DNA from: Cerasicoccus sp. TK19100
Lineage (GTDB): Bacteria; Verrucomicrobiota; Verrucomicrobiia; Opitutales; Cerasicoccaceae
DNA length: 64,000 nt
Direction of reading: 5' to 3'
Assembly: GCF_027257155.1 (NCBI RefSeq)
Contig: NZ_JAPWDU010000006.1
Location: 434,001 to 498,000, forward strand
The first letter of the stretch is position 1. The number at the start of each line of letters is the position of its first letter. Below are positions 52,963 to 63,400 of this stretch, piece by piece. The notes under the pieces were generated by a model that was not told the origin of the DNA, ran no database searches, and worked only from the letters and a program-made list of their open reading frames with translations. The position numbers were made by a program, and so were the translations under genes.

Positions 52963-53481
52963 ATGAAAGCATTTCGCACGGTTCTCTTTTTCCTGACTGC
53001 GGCCTTTATCCTGAGCATGGCTCACGCAGAGTCCGACTCTGCAACGCAAAGTAACTCTCCAGCGCAAAGTTCCTGGTCCGCGCAAAAGCGTCAGGCTGAG
53101 TTTAACCTGGAGTCGGGGCAACTCGGCATCGAGGGTTATGACCCGGTGGCCTACTTTAGCGGGGAGCCCAAGGAGGGTAAAAAGCAGCTTAGCTCCGACT
53201 ACCGGGGGGTGACGTATCGCTTCGCCAATACGGCAAACAAGGCTGCCTTTGATGCCGACCCGGCTAAATACGAACCGGCGTTCGGTGGCTGGTGTGCCTG
53301 GGCGATGGCCGACGACGGCAGCAAAGTGAAGATCAACCCCAAGACCTACAAGATCGTCGATGGCCGGTTGTTTTTATACTACAACGGCTTCTGGGGCAAC
53401 ACGCTCAAGGATTGGAATCAGGGCGATGAAGATGCGCTGGTGGAGACGGCGGACGACAATTGGCGGAGCGCGACGAAGTAA
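52963..53481 (+). CDS. secreted YHS-domain protein
   Basis: About 172 residues from the ATG of MKAFRTVLFFLTAAFILSMA, a signal peptide ending at AHAE. The mature protein has a low-complexity linker (SDSATQSNSPAQSSWSAQ) and a YHS-like metal-binding domain: LGIEGYDPVAYFSGEPKEG, YRFANTANKAAFDADPAKYE, FGGWCAWAMADG-type end. YHS domains bind metal or haem-protein partners. It is divergent from DoxX with 102 bases between, a recurrent partnership in some marine bacteria. Confidence 0.9.
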   Translation: MKAFRTVLFFLTAAFILSMAHAESDSATQSNSPAQSSWSAQKRQAEFNLESGQLGIEGYDPVAYFSGEPKEGKKQLSSDYRGVTYRFANTANKAAFDADPAKYEPAFGGWCAWAMADDGSKVKINPKTYKIVDGRLFLYYNGFWGNTLKDWNQGDEDALVETADDNWRSATK

Positions 53482-53568
53482 GTCGCGGTAACGTAAGTCG
53501 GTCTCTTTAGAGGCCGACATGCATGTGGAACCAATATGCGGATGGCTGAAGCCAACCGCGCACGCTAA

Positions 53569-54555
53569 TTACCTAGTAAACGCGTAGACGAAAATATTCA
53601 CGCCAAGCTGCGTGTAAAAGCGGTGGGCGTAGTCGCTGATCTCGGGCGTATAATAGTAGCGAAACACGCGCCAGTCGCCGCCAGGCTCTTGCACCCAGGC
53701 GGGCATGGCTTCCTGCTGGGTGTAGATGACGTCGGTGCGGCCATCTTCGCGGATGGCTTCAAAACGTGTGCCCGTATAAGCCGCCTCGGACAGGCGCTCG
53801 GACAAACCTTCGGCTCCTTCGCGAATGCGAAAGCCGATAAAGGTGGTCCACTGGTCCATTTCGTTCTGACCCCAGCCCATGGCGAGGATTGGCATGCAAA
53901 GCACGGCCAGGCGTCCGTTGACGTCGAGCCCCATCGCGGAGTAAGTGCCCTGCGGCCACTTTTCGTTGACCACGAAATCGCGCACGGTTTCGGGCAGGAC
54001 GGCGGCATCGGGCAGGCCCGCGTGAAACGCGCGGAATAGCGAGTGGTCGCGGGGCAGGGCGCGAAAGCGTTCGCCGGGGTAAATGTCGCGGAAGACGGCC
54101 TCGATCTCGGGGCTCACGCGCCACTCGGCAAAGCTGTGGCTCTGGCTGTAGGCGGGGTTGGATTCGCGAAGAAAGTCGGCATTGATCCCGGCGTCGATGT
54201 AGAGAAAACCGCCACGGTCGAGGAAGCCCTTGAGGTTGTCTTTTTCTTCCTCGGTGAGCTCCCAGTCGGGCCGGTCGCCGAAGTTGACGTAGCATATCGG
54301 GTGCTGTAGCAGCTTGGGGTCCGCGAAAGATTCGATGAAAACCGGGTCCAGACTGATATCGAACGTGGTCGAGTCGTTGATGGTCTCAATCAGCGTGGGG
54401 AGCGCATCCGGGTAATTACGCTGAAGCAGCGGCCCCTGCACGAGCTGAGTCACCGAAAAGCTGGACATATTCGGTGTCTTGACCACTGCCATCAGCGGCG
54501 CAGCCAGGATCAGGGTGGCGATAACGATGATTTGGAAAGCGTTGCGCATGAACAA
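53569..54555 (-). CDS. secreted DUF4159-domain protein
   Basis: 328 residues with an N-terminal membrane or signal segment (AFQIIVIATLILAAPLMA). The DUF4159 region is recognisable as ALPTLIETINDSTTFDISLD, LQHPICYVNFGDRPDWELTEEE and LKGFLDRGGFLYIDAG. These proteins often sit beside BatA/MoxR or aerotolerance-type operons, but here it is alone. Function unknown. Confidence 0.88.
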   Translation of the reverse strand: MFMRNAFQIIVIATLILAAPLMAVVKTPNMSSFSVTQLVQGPLLQRNYPDALPTLIETINDSTTFDISLDPVFIESFADPKLLQHPICYVNFGDRPDWELTEEEKDNLKGFLDRGGFLYIDAGINADFLRESNPAYSQSHSFAEWRVSPEIEAVFRDIYPGERFRALPRDHSLFRAFHAGLPDAAVLPETVRDFVVNEKWPQGTYSAMGLDVNGRLAVLCMPILAMGWGQNEMDQWTTFIGFRIREGAEGLSERLSEAAYTGTRFEAIREDGRTDVIYTQQEAMPAWVQEPGGDWRVFRYYYTPEISDYAHRFYTQLGVNIFVYAFTR

Positions 54556-54672
54556 ACGTCGGTTAATCTACGCATTTCGCGAATGAGCGCGACTGTTTTC
54601 GATAAACTTTCTTTTGACGTATTTACTCAATTGAAGTTCCGAATCTCTCTGAGGAAAAACGAATGTCGTCAC

Positions 54673-57645
54673 TTATTCCAGGTATGCTTCAATCCGAATA
54701 AAGTATTCAGTTCCGTTGCCAGGTGGGGTGAAGCTAACATCGATGTAATCTTGGGATCTTGGACTGATGTTTGTCTCGGTTAGTTCAATCCAAGAGTCTT
54801 TTTTCATATCGTGGCTGTAGAGCACTCGATATTTCCGATTGGAGATGTCACGACTAGTCTTAACGCGAAGACTTATCTGACCATTCGTATTTGAAATATA
54901 TTCATCATCGACCATGAAGTAACTGCGAGGATCGAGTGGATTGCTGCCTGCAACGTATTCACTGTAATCCAATACTCCATCGCCATCGCTATCCGTTGTC
55001 CCGTCGGAGACTGAGGTGGATCCTAAATGAACAATTTCCCATCCATCCATTATGTTGTCGCTGTCTGAATCGATGGATTGATAACTAAAGAGGCCATTGA
55101 TAATCTTATCGAATGTAAGGCGTTCAAAGTCTGCATCCCAGCCGTCAAATACCCAGCCTGGGTTTGTTGTAAAAACCGGAACGTACGCATCAGCCCCATA
55201 CTGGACCTGCTGGTTTATCTCGCCCCCACCAGTGCGAATCGCTTTATTGCTTAGATTGAAGGTGACAAATAATGGTTGAACCACAAGGTCATAGATGTAA
55301 GCGCTGCCGCTCGAAATTGCGTAATCATCATCATTGGGAGAGCCAATGATTGTAGTATCGCCGCAGATGCTAACAGATTGACCAAAATTATCATTCTTTG
55401 CAGCGTCACTTGCCATTAGCTTGGTTTTTTCTGACCAGATGTCGTTGTTGCGAATGAACATATATGCGCTACCGCTATCATTGCCATCTTGATACGATCC
55501 TACGACCACGATGTCGCCGCTGATACTCACCGATTGCCCGAAGCGATCATCCAGCATACCATCGCTTGGTTCTAGCTTAGCTTGTTCAGTCCAAGTGTCG
55601 GCATTACGGACATAAATGTAGGCGCTGCCAGAATCCTTCCAAGGCGCGCTAATTACTGCGGTGTCACCGCTAATACTCACTGAATAGCCAAAGGAGCTGA
55701 CTACCGGATTCCCATTAGACTCAGCCCGATCGCTTTGTATTAATTCTGCCTGCTGGGTCCAGATGTTATCCTTACGAACAAATACGTAAGCAATACCTTT
55801 ACCACTGGGCGCTCCTACAATAATGGTATCATCATTTATACCCACTGCGCGGCCAAAAGACGATGACGCTGAGCCACTGGAATTTAGCACTGCCTGCTCA
55901 GTCCATTTCCCTTGGCTATCCCTCACATATACGCTAGCATTGAGAAGACTTCCGATAACGGCAGTATTTCCGCTGATACCTACACAATCACCAAAGCCAG
56001 TTTGCCATTCCAGCTGATCCGAGGGGGTGATTTTCGCCTGTTCTGTCCAGACTCCATTATTACGCACAAAAATGTAGGCACAGCCAGTGGAATCGTGCCC
56101 GGGAGCGCCAATGATTGCGGTATCTCCACTGATATCAATCGAGTAGCCAAATTTGTCACCTTTTTCAGTATCGCTGGCGTTAAGCCTGGCTTCCTCGACC
56201 CAGTCTACAACATTTCTAACGTAGACGTAAACGCTGCCGCCAACCACATCTACAGTATTGTCATCCCTGATTGCGCCAACAATTGAAGTGTTTCCACTGA
56301 TGCTTACTGAGTAACCTGAAGTAGCAATATAGCGCTTGCTACCGGGCACCTTCGTTTCGCTGATTGTTGCCATCGTGGGTTCCACATAATTGGCTGTGAT
56401 GCTCAGATTGTTTGTAATGTTGCTGTAATCTTGGCCCCATCCGGCAAAGAGCTTTTCTCCGGTGAGAGATAGTGCAGGCGCAATAGCAGTGCCGCCCTCT
56501 GGAATCTTTTGAGTAAGATCACCAGCAGCGAGCGTCCCATAATCACCAAGATCGAAAGTTACGTTGTGCTTTGCCAGATATTCGGCGGTAATTGTCATGT
56601 CGCTCGTTACGACATCAAAGTCCTTATCCCATCCATTAAAATGCCAATCTGCTTGGGGTAGTAATTTAGGTTCAATGGCGCTACCAAGACCTATTACTTG
56701 CTGTGTCAACTCGCCATCTGCCAGCACACTTTTATCATCTAAGTCGAAGACGACGGAGTATGGTGATTCGTCATCATGAATGGTAATTACTTTTGTGTCG
56801 GTGCTATGCTCGACAGTGGTTGCGCTGATCGTAACTTCTCGAGCGCCTTGCGCGACATTATCATCTTCAACACTGACAGAAAACTCGACCGATTTCTGGC
56901 CCGCCGGAATTGTAACCATTGCCGGGAGATTTAGCAGTGGGTCGGCAGAGAGGATAACATCGAGATCGTCGCGTGGCGTAATATCGATACTTATAGTTGC
57001 TGGGTTGATGCCGTGGCCTTCGAGTATATCGTCGATCGCGATCGTGAGGATTGGGTCTTCCAAGATCGCATCGATACGAATGTTGTCCCAATCACGATCT
57101 TTATCGGGAGTGCCATACGATTCAAACTGTTGGAATTTAATTTGTAAGTTCGTTCCGAAATCAAAATTAGGATCGTAAGTATTGCGAATCTCTTCACGTT
57201 TAGCGGTTAAATCAATTGTGTATGAGGTGAGGCTGGTAACCTTTAGCTCTGCCCCACTGATTATTGTATACCATGTCGATCCATCTATGCTTATAGATAC
57301 ACCATCACCCTTGTATTTACCTGAGAAGGTGATAGGCAGTTCGTTTTCTACATCTTCGGTATTGGCCTGTTGAAAACTCAATTCGGCAGATATCACCTTA
57401 GATAGATCAACCGTGAGTACTGATTCGTTAAGAGAGTCAGTGGTATGGTAGCTATCCATGCGTAATCGTCCATCAACTATTTGTATGCGTCCGACATTAA
57501 TATCTGCATAGTGACGCCATTTTTCATAGTCGATACCATCTGAAAAGTCTTCCACGTAAATGGTTTCGGCTAGGGAATCGGATATGGATAGCCCGAAAAT
57601 AAATACCAATTGGAGGTAGCTAAAAATTATCAACCGCATGTGCAT
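54673..57645 (-). CDS. large secreted FG-GAP propeller protein (paralogue 1)
   Basis: About 990 residues from the second Met pair (MHMRLIIFSYLQLVF); an upstream ATG adds 18 residues. After the signal peptide and a jelly-roll-like domain (VEDFSDGIDYEKWRHY) come a Calx-beta-like domain (TIAIDDILEGHGINPATI), two InlB/Listeria-Bacteroides-type repeats (FDLGDYGTLAAGDLTQKI and GWGQDYSNIT) and seven FG-GAP repeats of about 50 residues (FGYSVSISGDTAVI...). The last 150 residues have a thrombospondin-3 stretch (DSDGDGVLDYSEY) and a terminal beta domain (KYRVLYSHDMKKDSWIELTE). A single seven-bladed propeller is expected. Low GC compared with housekeeping genes. Confidence 0.88.
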   Translation of the reverse strand: MHMRLIIFSYLQLVFIFGLSISDSLAETIYVEDFSDGIDYEKWRHYADINVGRIQIVDGRLRMDSYHTTDSLNESVLTVDLSKVISAELSFQQANTEDVENELPITFSGKYKGDGVSISIDGSTWYTIISGAELKVTSLTSYTIDLTAKREEIRNTYDPNFDFGTNLQIKFQQFESYGTPDKDRDWDNIRIDAILEDPILTIAIDDILEGHGINPATISIDITPRDDLDVILSADPLLNLPAMVTIPAGQKSVEFSVSVEDDNVAQGAREVTISATTVEHSTDTKVITIHDDESPYSVVFDLDDKSVLADGELTQQVIGLGSAIEPKLLPQADWHFNGWDKDFDVVTSDMTITAEYLAKHNVTFDLGDYGTLAAGDLTQKIPEGGTAIAPALSLTGEKLFAGWGQDYSNITNNLSITANYVEPTMATISETKVPGSKRYIATSGYSVSISGNTSIVGAIRDDNTVDVVGGSVYVYVRNVVDWVEEARLNASDTEKGDKFGYSIDISGDTAIIGAPGHDSTGCAYIFVRNNGVWTEQAKITPSDQLEWQTGFGDCVGISGNTAVIGSLLNASVYVRDSQGKWTEQAVLNSSGSASSSFGRAVGINDDTIIVGAPSGKGIAYVFVRKDNIWTQQAELIQSDRAESNGNPVVSSFGYSVSISGDTAVISAPWKDSGSAYIYVRNADTWTEQAKLEPSDGMLDDRFGQSVSISGDIVVVGSYQDGNDSGSAYMFIRNNDIWSEKTKLMASDAAKNDNFGQSVSICGDTTIIGSPNDDDYAISSGSAYIYDLVVQPLFVTFNLSNKAIRTGGGEINQQVQYGADAYVPVFTTNPGWVFDGWDADFERLTFDKIINGLFSYQSIDSDSDNIMDGWEIVHLGSTSVSDGTTDSDGDGVLDYSEYVAGSNPLDPRSYFMVDDEYISNTNGQISLRVKTSRDISNRKYRVLYSHDMKKDSWIELTETNISPRSQDYIDVSFTPPGNGTEYFIRIEAYLE

Positions 57646-58237
57646 AATTATATGATGATCTGGGAATACATACCGTCTCATATTAGTATTGTCAGTCAAG
57701 TGTGTTTACTCCGCTTGATGGCTGCCCCGATAAGCCACGACTGCGCCATCTCGAATCGAAAATTCTGGCGATACTAGTAAAGACTGGCTGTGTTTAATTT
57801 TATCTTTTCTATGTCTGGTCCCACCTTGACGTCGGTTTGCAGGGTGAAATGAGCCCATATTTTTTGGTGGTGATTGACTGGGAAACGTTGCACTTCTTGT
57901 TGAAAAACACTTATCACTCGGTGATCGGAATATGAGTCTCTGGATACCTCGCTCTGTGGAGATGATGCTCGAGGTGACGGTGTAGTAATGCTTTTCAATA
58001 TTTCCGATGCTGTATCAGGGCAGAAATTAACGACTTAAATGCATTCAACCATATTCCGAGTCTGCTCAGTGTCACTTAGGCTTCTAGAACATAGAGCAAT
58101 ATCTATCAAGTAACATAAGGCCGGGAAGTTGGAGCGTTGATTGAAGTGAACTCTGACAAAAGTCGAATTTAGCACAAGAAACCCCGGCCAATGTTGACCG
58201 GGGTTTGCTAAAGAAGTTCGTTGCGGAGTGCGTGGTT
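57646..58237. other. intergenic region
   Basis: About 590 bases between the FG-GAP protein and the PEP-CTERM gene. A short leftward frame at 57774-57998 has no coding character. The only clear element is the repeated terminator hairpin at 58179-58206. Confidence 0.55.
58179..58206 (-). terminator. repeated terminator hairpin, copy 1
   Basis: AAACCCCGG (58179-58187) pairs with CCGGGGTTT (58198-58206), loop CCAATGTTGA-type. It is 31 bases beyond the stop of the PEP-CTERM gene (58238) and nearly identical to the hairpins at 59120 and 60377. Confidence 0.85.
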
Positions 58238-59032
58238 TTACCGACGACGCCGATAAACCGCGAGCGTCAGCGCGCCCAAACCGGCGAGCAGTGCGTAGGT
58301 TTGGGGCTCGGGGACTTGTTCCAATGTGATGGATTGGATCGTGCCAGAGACGTTGTTTGAGGCGGAGACACCTACCCAGCCAATCGATGTCGGGTTGCCG
58401 CTGGTGTATGTGTAGGTGCTGCCGATCGCACCGCCGTTGAGGTCGAGCTGGGTGTCGTTGTAAAACGCATCCACGGTCCACTGGGCCACGGTGGTGTCTA
58501 GAACGAGCTTATACTCGAAGTCTGTCACGTCGAAGCCGCCTTGCGAAATGAGGTCGGAACTGGCGGCTCCGCCAGCGCGGACATTGATCTCGCCATTGTT
58601 GCGCATGAATGCCCAGGGCTGCCCTTCGCTAGTGCCGGTTTGGTAAAGGCCGGAATTGCTGGAAGTGGGAAAGTTCTCCGCAAAGCCAAAACCAATCCAA
58701 GTGGTGCCAACGGTAGAGTTGAGTGTGTAGTGAACGGTGAGCTCGTAGATGCCGGGGTTGGTGTCAAAGTAGTTTGCGCCCAATTCGATGCCCGCCATGC
58801 CATTGAGGGAAGACAAGGAGCCGTAGCCGGCGGCACCGTCGGTAATCTGCCAGCCGTAGCCCGGGCTGCCGGAATAGCCTACCCAGTCGTTGGGCCCGGT
58901 TGTTGGGGTGCGTCCGTTGAGGGCACCAGTCACGTCAGTCCCGAAATCGTCGAATACGAGAACGGTTGCGGTGGCGCTCGTGGCAGCAGCCAGCAAAAGC
59001 GTTGAAGTCAGCAAGGGGATCGAAAGCTTCAT
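58238..59032 (-). CDS. PEP-CTERM protein with LamG-like body
   Basis: About 264 residues from the ATG of MKLSIPLLTSTLLLAAAT; ATGs 9 and 36 bases upstream are alternatives. A signal peptide ending near TATA precedes a beta-sandwich domain (TVLVFDDFGTDVTGALNGR, WIGFGFAENFP, DFEYKLVLDTTVAQWTVDA). The tail is VPEPQTYALLAGLGALTLAV plus YRRRR, an exosortase signal. Overall plan matches the PEP-CTERM gene at 35.5 kb. Confidence 0.9.
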   Translation of the reverse strand: MKLSIPLLTSTLLLAAATSATATVLVFDDFGTDVTGALNGRTPTTGPNDWVGYSGSPGYGWQITDGAAGYGSLSSLNGMAGIELGANYFDTNPGIYELTVHYTLNSTVGTTWIGFGFAENFPTSSNSGLYQTGTSEGQPWAFMRNNGEINVRAGGAASSDLISQGGFDVTDFEYKLVLDTTVAQWTVDAFYNDTQLDLNGGAIGSTYTYTSGNPTSIGWVGVSASNNVSGTIQSITLEQVPEPQTYALLAGLGALTLAVYRRRR

Positions 59033-59119
59033 AGGGTTCATCATGATCTCGAACGGGTGGTTCGTCAATTTTAGACAAAGGAAATTTGCGCAATCGGTCT
59101 TTACCTGATCAGTAATGAA

Positions 59120-59146
59120 AAACCCCGGCCAGCGCTGACCGGGGTT
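59120..59146 (-). terminator. repeated terminator hairpin, copy 2
   Basis: AAACCCCGG (59120-59128) pairs with CCGGGGTT (59139-59146); the loop is CCAGCGCTGA. It lies 17 bases after the outer-membrane protein stop at 59163. Confidence 0.85.
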
Positions 59147-59162
59147 CTTGGCAAGAAGATAC

Positions 59163-60092
59163 TTAGAATTTCCAAACTGCGTCCAGCGTGATGCGGTTTT
59201 GCATCAGGTTGTGGCTGGTTTGGGTCAGAGGAATTTCAAAAGCGGCACCGAGCTCTATCGATTCCATCGGGGTGATGCGGAAGCCAATGGCACCGGTGAC
59301 AATGGCACTGTAAACATTGGAGTTAGACGCCCCGAAATTGACCAGATCACCGCCCTCGAAGTTAACGATGGCTGGGACTGCGCCACCAGCTTGCGGGCTG
59401 AAGCGTGATGCGCCATTGCCGGGATTAATCACTTGAAGGTAATTCACTTCGACCAAAGGGTGAAACATGTCGAAGAAGCTATAGCTGGCGTGTGCGCTGG
59501 TGAAGAATGAGCTGCTACCGTTGCTATTTGTCGAAATGATGAAGCCGGTTTCGGTACTTAGCTGAAAGTCGTCCCAGGATTTCAGCACGCCAACCGATGG
59601 GGTTATCGAGTAGTATTTGCCGCCTTGCCACACGTCAGTGTTACCAGTGGGAAGCTCTAGGATTGCTTGGCCGCTGACAACCAACTCTTCAGCCGGATCG
59701 TAGATGAATGCGTACTTTAAACCGGCTGCCAGGTTGGCGAAACCACTGGCGTTGACGAGGGTGTTATCGGGGTTGAATACGATATAGCCATCTTTTGCAG
59801 CAACCAGTGAGAGGCGCTCGTTAAGGGCGAGTTCTGCCTGTACCGCGTATAGTTGGAAATTGCCTCCCAAGGGCACATCGCCGAGTTGGGTGCTGATCGA
59901 GCTCGGCATGTTTTGGTAGAGGAAGATTGGGTGAATCTGTGTTTGGGGAAGGGCGGAGTCGAAGTAAACTGGGTTGGTAATTGGGCGAATTGTGTTCGCG
60001 AATGCCGCCTCTTCAGCATTGGAGATGTTGGTTGCAAAAAGGCCGCAGATGGCAGCCATGGCTACTTTATTGGAGTATGCTATTTTACGCAT
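59163..60092 (-). CDS. putative outer-membrane beta-barrel protein
   Basis: 309 residues with a signal peptide (VAMAAICGLFATNISNA) and a body of alternating hydrophobic/aromatic strands (GFANLAAGLKYAFIYD, FFTSAHASYSFFDMFH, ELGAAFEIPLTQTS), ending in VWKF with the terminal aromatic residue expected of an outer-membrane barrel. The pattern resembles 'phenol MetA'/transporter-type porins. Cargo unknown. Confidence 0.78.
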   Translation of the reverse strand: MRKIAYSNKVAMAAICGLFATNISNAEEAAFANTIRPITNPVYFDSALPQTQIHPIFLYQNMPSSISTQLGDVPLGGNFQLYAVQAELALNERLSLVAAKDGYIVFNPDNTLVNASGFANLAAGLKYAFIYDPAEELVVSGQAILELPTGNTDVWQGGKYYSITPSVGVLKSWDDFQLSTETGFIISTNSNGSSSFFTSAHASYSFFDMFHPLVEVNYLQVINPGNGASRFSPQAGGAVPAIVNFEGGDLVNFGASNSNVYSAIVTGAIGFRITPMESIELGAAFEIPLTQTSHNLMQNRITLDAVWKF

Positions 60093-60463
60093 TATTAGTC
60101 AGACTTGAGTTAGGTTTTCTTTTATTCGTTTTGGGTTGGTTCGTAGTCAGGCGGGCTATTTAAGCCATAGTAACAATCGTCTTTCGGACACTGGGATTTA
60201 GTTCCTATATAGCGCATTTTTGATATTATTTTTGCGCAATGTGAAAGGTGGCCCATGGCCGACAGGGCTGATCGCTAAAGGAAATGGGGTCTTTCAGGCT
60301 TGATTGCTTCTTGGGAAGGCTATGTGCCTTAAAAGGACTGGTTCATTCAGTCCTGGATGAAAAAGCGGGCACAGAAAAACCCCGGCCATTGCTGACCGGG
60401 GTTTGAAATGCGATGGTTGTGAACCGTGGGCTTAGCCCTTGGTGGCTTCGTCGAGGACGCCTC
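60093..60463. other. intergenic region
   Basis: About 370 bases with only the third repeated terminator hairpin (60377-60404) and the presumed promoter of the barrel protein, an AT-rich stretch near 60110-60240. No open frame. Confidence 0.55.
60377..60404 (-). terminator. repeated terminator hairpin, copy 3
   Basis: AAACCCCGG (60377-60385) pairs with CCGGGGTTT (60396-60404), loop CCATTGCTGA. It is 59 bases beyond the stop of the double-propeller gene. Confidence 0.82.
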
Positions 60464-63400
60464 TTATTCAAGGAATGCGTCAATACGGACGAAATAAAGC
60501 GCGCCTTCTCCGGGGAGATCCAAGGTGACTTGAGTTTCGTTCCCGCTGCTGGGCGCCGTCACTGATCCAGGCACTTCGATCCATGAGCCGGGGGACATGT
60601 CCGGGCTGTAGAGCACGCGGTAGCGGCGGTTGGCCAGGTCGTCATTGGAATTAAAGCTCAGCGTGATTCGGCGATCCTGCGCACTAAACTCCTGCTGCTT
60701 GACTTTGAAGTAGTCAGTGCGGCTTGCTGGATCACTCCCCGCGAGGAATTCGTCATAGTCCGATTGTCCATCGCCATCCGTGTCGATCGCGCCATCGGTG
60801 TTGTTGATCGCGCCGAGGTGGACAATTTCCCAGCCATCCGGGATGTTGTCGCCGTCGGCGTCCGTAGCGTCATAGCTGAAGAGCCCGTTGATGGACAGAT
60901 CTGTTATCACCTTGCTAAAGTCGGTATCCCAGCCATCGAAGACCCAGCCGGCATTAGGGGTGAGGGCAGGTGCGTTGGCTGCGGTTCCGACGACGACGAG
61001 TTGGCTGAGCTCGCCGCCGCCAGTGCGAAGGGCTTTGTCGGCCAAGCTGAACGTGACATCGACGGGCGGGACAGCCAGATCATAAATATAAGCACTGCCG
61101 CCAGCTGTTCCTCCATAGATTGCCCCAATGATCGCAGTATCGCCACTGATGCTAACGCTGTTGCCAAAAAGGTCGCCCACCTCAGCATCACTGGCGGTTA
61201 ACTTAGCTTGCTGGGTCCATACTTCATTACTTCTGCTAAATACATAACTGCTACCACTATCGCCTCCTGCGTCATCGTTAGTAAGCGCCCCGACTATAGC
61301 CTTGTCTCCGCTGATGGACACGCTAACACCGAAAGCGTCTCCTCGCCCGGCATTACTGGCGGTTAGCTTAGCTTGCTCCGTCCATACGTCATTGGTTCGG
61401 GTAAAGACATAGGCGCTGCCGCTTTCGCTTACAATGCCGTTGCCATTCACCGCCCCTATAATGACTGTATCGCCACTGATGCTCACGCTGCGGCCAAAAA
61501 GGTCGCCAGTCTCAGCATCACTGGCGGTTAGCTTCGCTTGTTCGGTCCAGATACCATTGTTTCGGACAAAAATATAGGCGCTACCACTAGAGTTGCCTGC
61601 GTCATCGTCATTGAATGCTCCGATTATGATCGTATCACCGCTGATGGACACACTAACACCGAAAGCGTCGTATGTCGCGGCGTCACTAGCGGTGAGCATG
61701 GCTTGCTCAGTCCAATTTTCATTGGATCTGATATAGACGTATACACTGCCGATATCCGACAGCGTGTGACTTCCATAGTCTGCACCAACAATCGCTGTGT
61801 TGCCACTAATGCTCACGCTGCTACCGAAATAATCACCGGATTCTGCATTACTGGCGGTTAGCTTCGCTTGTTCGGTCCAGATACCATTTCTTCTGGTGTA
61901 AACATATGCGCAACCGAAGTTATTGTTTGTGTCACTGCCTTTAGCGGATCCGATTATTGCGGTATCGCCACTGATGCTAACACTTCTGCCGAAATAAGCT
62001 TCCGCTGATGTATTACTGGCGGTGAGCTTAGCTTGCTCGGTCCATGCGCCATTGGTTTTGCTGAATATATAGGCGCTGCCGGAATTGTTGCCTGCATCGT
62101 CGTCGCCCCAGGCTCCTACTATAGCGGTATCGCCACTGATATTTACGCTTTCGCCGAAAGAATCTCCAGTTGTACCATCGTAGGCAGTCAATTTTGTCTC
62201 GAGGGTTCCGGCTCGATCTACTTCCAGGTAGGTAGCGGTAATGATTTTATCGCTATTTACGTCGTTGAGGCTTTCATCCCAGCCAGCGAATGCCCAGCCA
62301 TTGGCCACAGAAATTTCGGGAGGAATCGCCGTGTGGCCATCAGTCACCGTTTGAACTAGCTGACCAGAAAGGAGCGCGCCATGTTCACCCAGATTAAAGG
62401 TCACGTCATGGATAGGTATATACTCTGCGGTGACGGATAAATTTTTGCTAACCGAAGAGAAATCTAGGTCCCATCCTACGAAATACCAACCTTCAGAAGC
62501 AGCGATAATCGGTTCTTCTGCTGGCCCTTCAGTGTAGATCAATTGAACAAGCTCGCCACCTCCTGTTCTTTGTCCTTTTCCATCGAGATCAAAAGTTATC
62601 GTTATTGGCTCAACGGCCAAATCATAGATGTAGGCGCTGCCGCTAGAGGGTCCCAAATCATCGTCCTGTTCCGCTCCGATTATTGCCGTATTCCCGCTGA
62701 TGCCCACGCTATACCCGAAATAATCTGTACTAGCGGCATCGCTCGCAGTGAGCTTGGCTTGCTCCGTCCACACTCCATTGCTTCTGGTGTAGTAATAGGC
62801 GCTGCCGCTATTGCTTCCGGCATCGGCGTTTCCATATGCGCCGACAACTGCCGAGTCGCCACTGATGCTCACACTGAGACCAAAAAAATCTATGGATGCG
62901 GCGTCACTTGCAGTTAGTTTGGCTTGTTCGATCCACACACCATTCTCGCGTTTGAAAACATAGGCGCTGCCGCTACTGCCGCCTGCATCGTCATCCCTAT
63001 ATGCCCCGATGATCGCGGTATCGCCACTGATGCTCACGCTGCGCCCAAAATAATCTCCTGGTGCGGTGTCACTTGCAGTTAGTTTTGCTTGCTCGATCCA
63101 CACACCATTCGTCTTGGTATAGACATAAGCTTGGCCCCCATCATTTCCTGCAATAAAGTCTTCAGGAGCCCCTACGATTGCCGTGTTGCCACTGATGCTA
63201 ACACTGGTTCCGAAATAATGGTCTGTGGCGGCATCACTGGCGGTTAGCTTGGCCTGCTCAGTCCAAATGTCGCCACTTCTTGTAAAGACATAAGCACTGC
63301 CACTGTTTTCGCCAGCATCATCATCCGCGTATGCTCCGATGATCGCAGTGTCGCCGCTAATGCTTACACACCATCCGAAAAGATCATCAGCTGCAGCATC

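Noticed and set aside
57774-57998. 74-codon leftward frame between the FG-GAP and PEP-CTERM genes
   Set aside because: No start context, composition unlike genes, no motif.
58179-60404. CRISPR or transposon ends from the repeated hairpin
   Set aside because: The three hairpins are about 1 kb apart, each just after a stop codon, in the same orientation, which fits terminators better.
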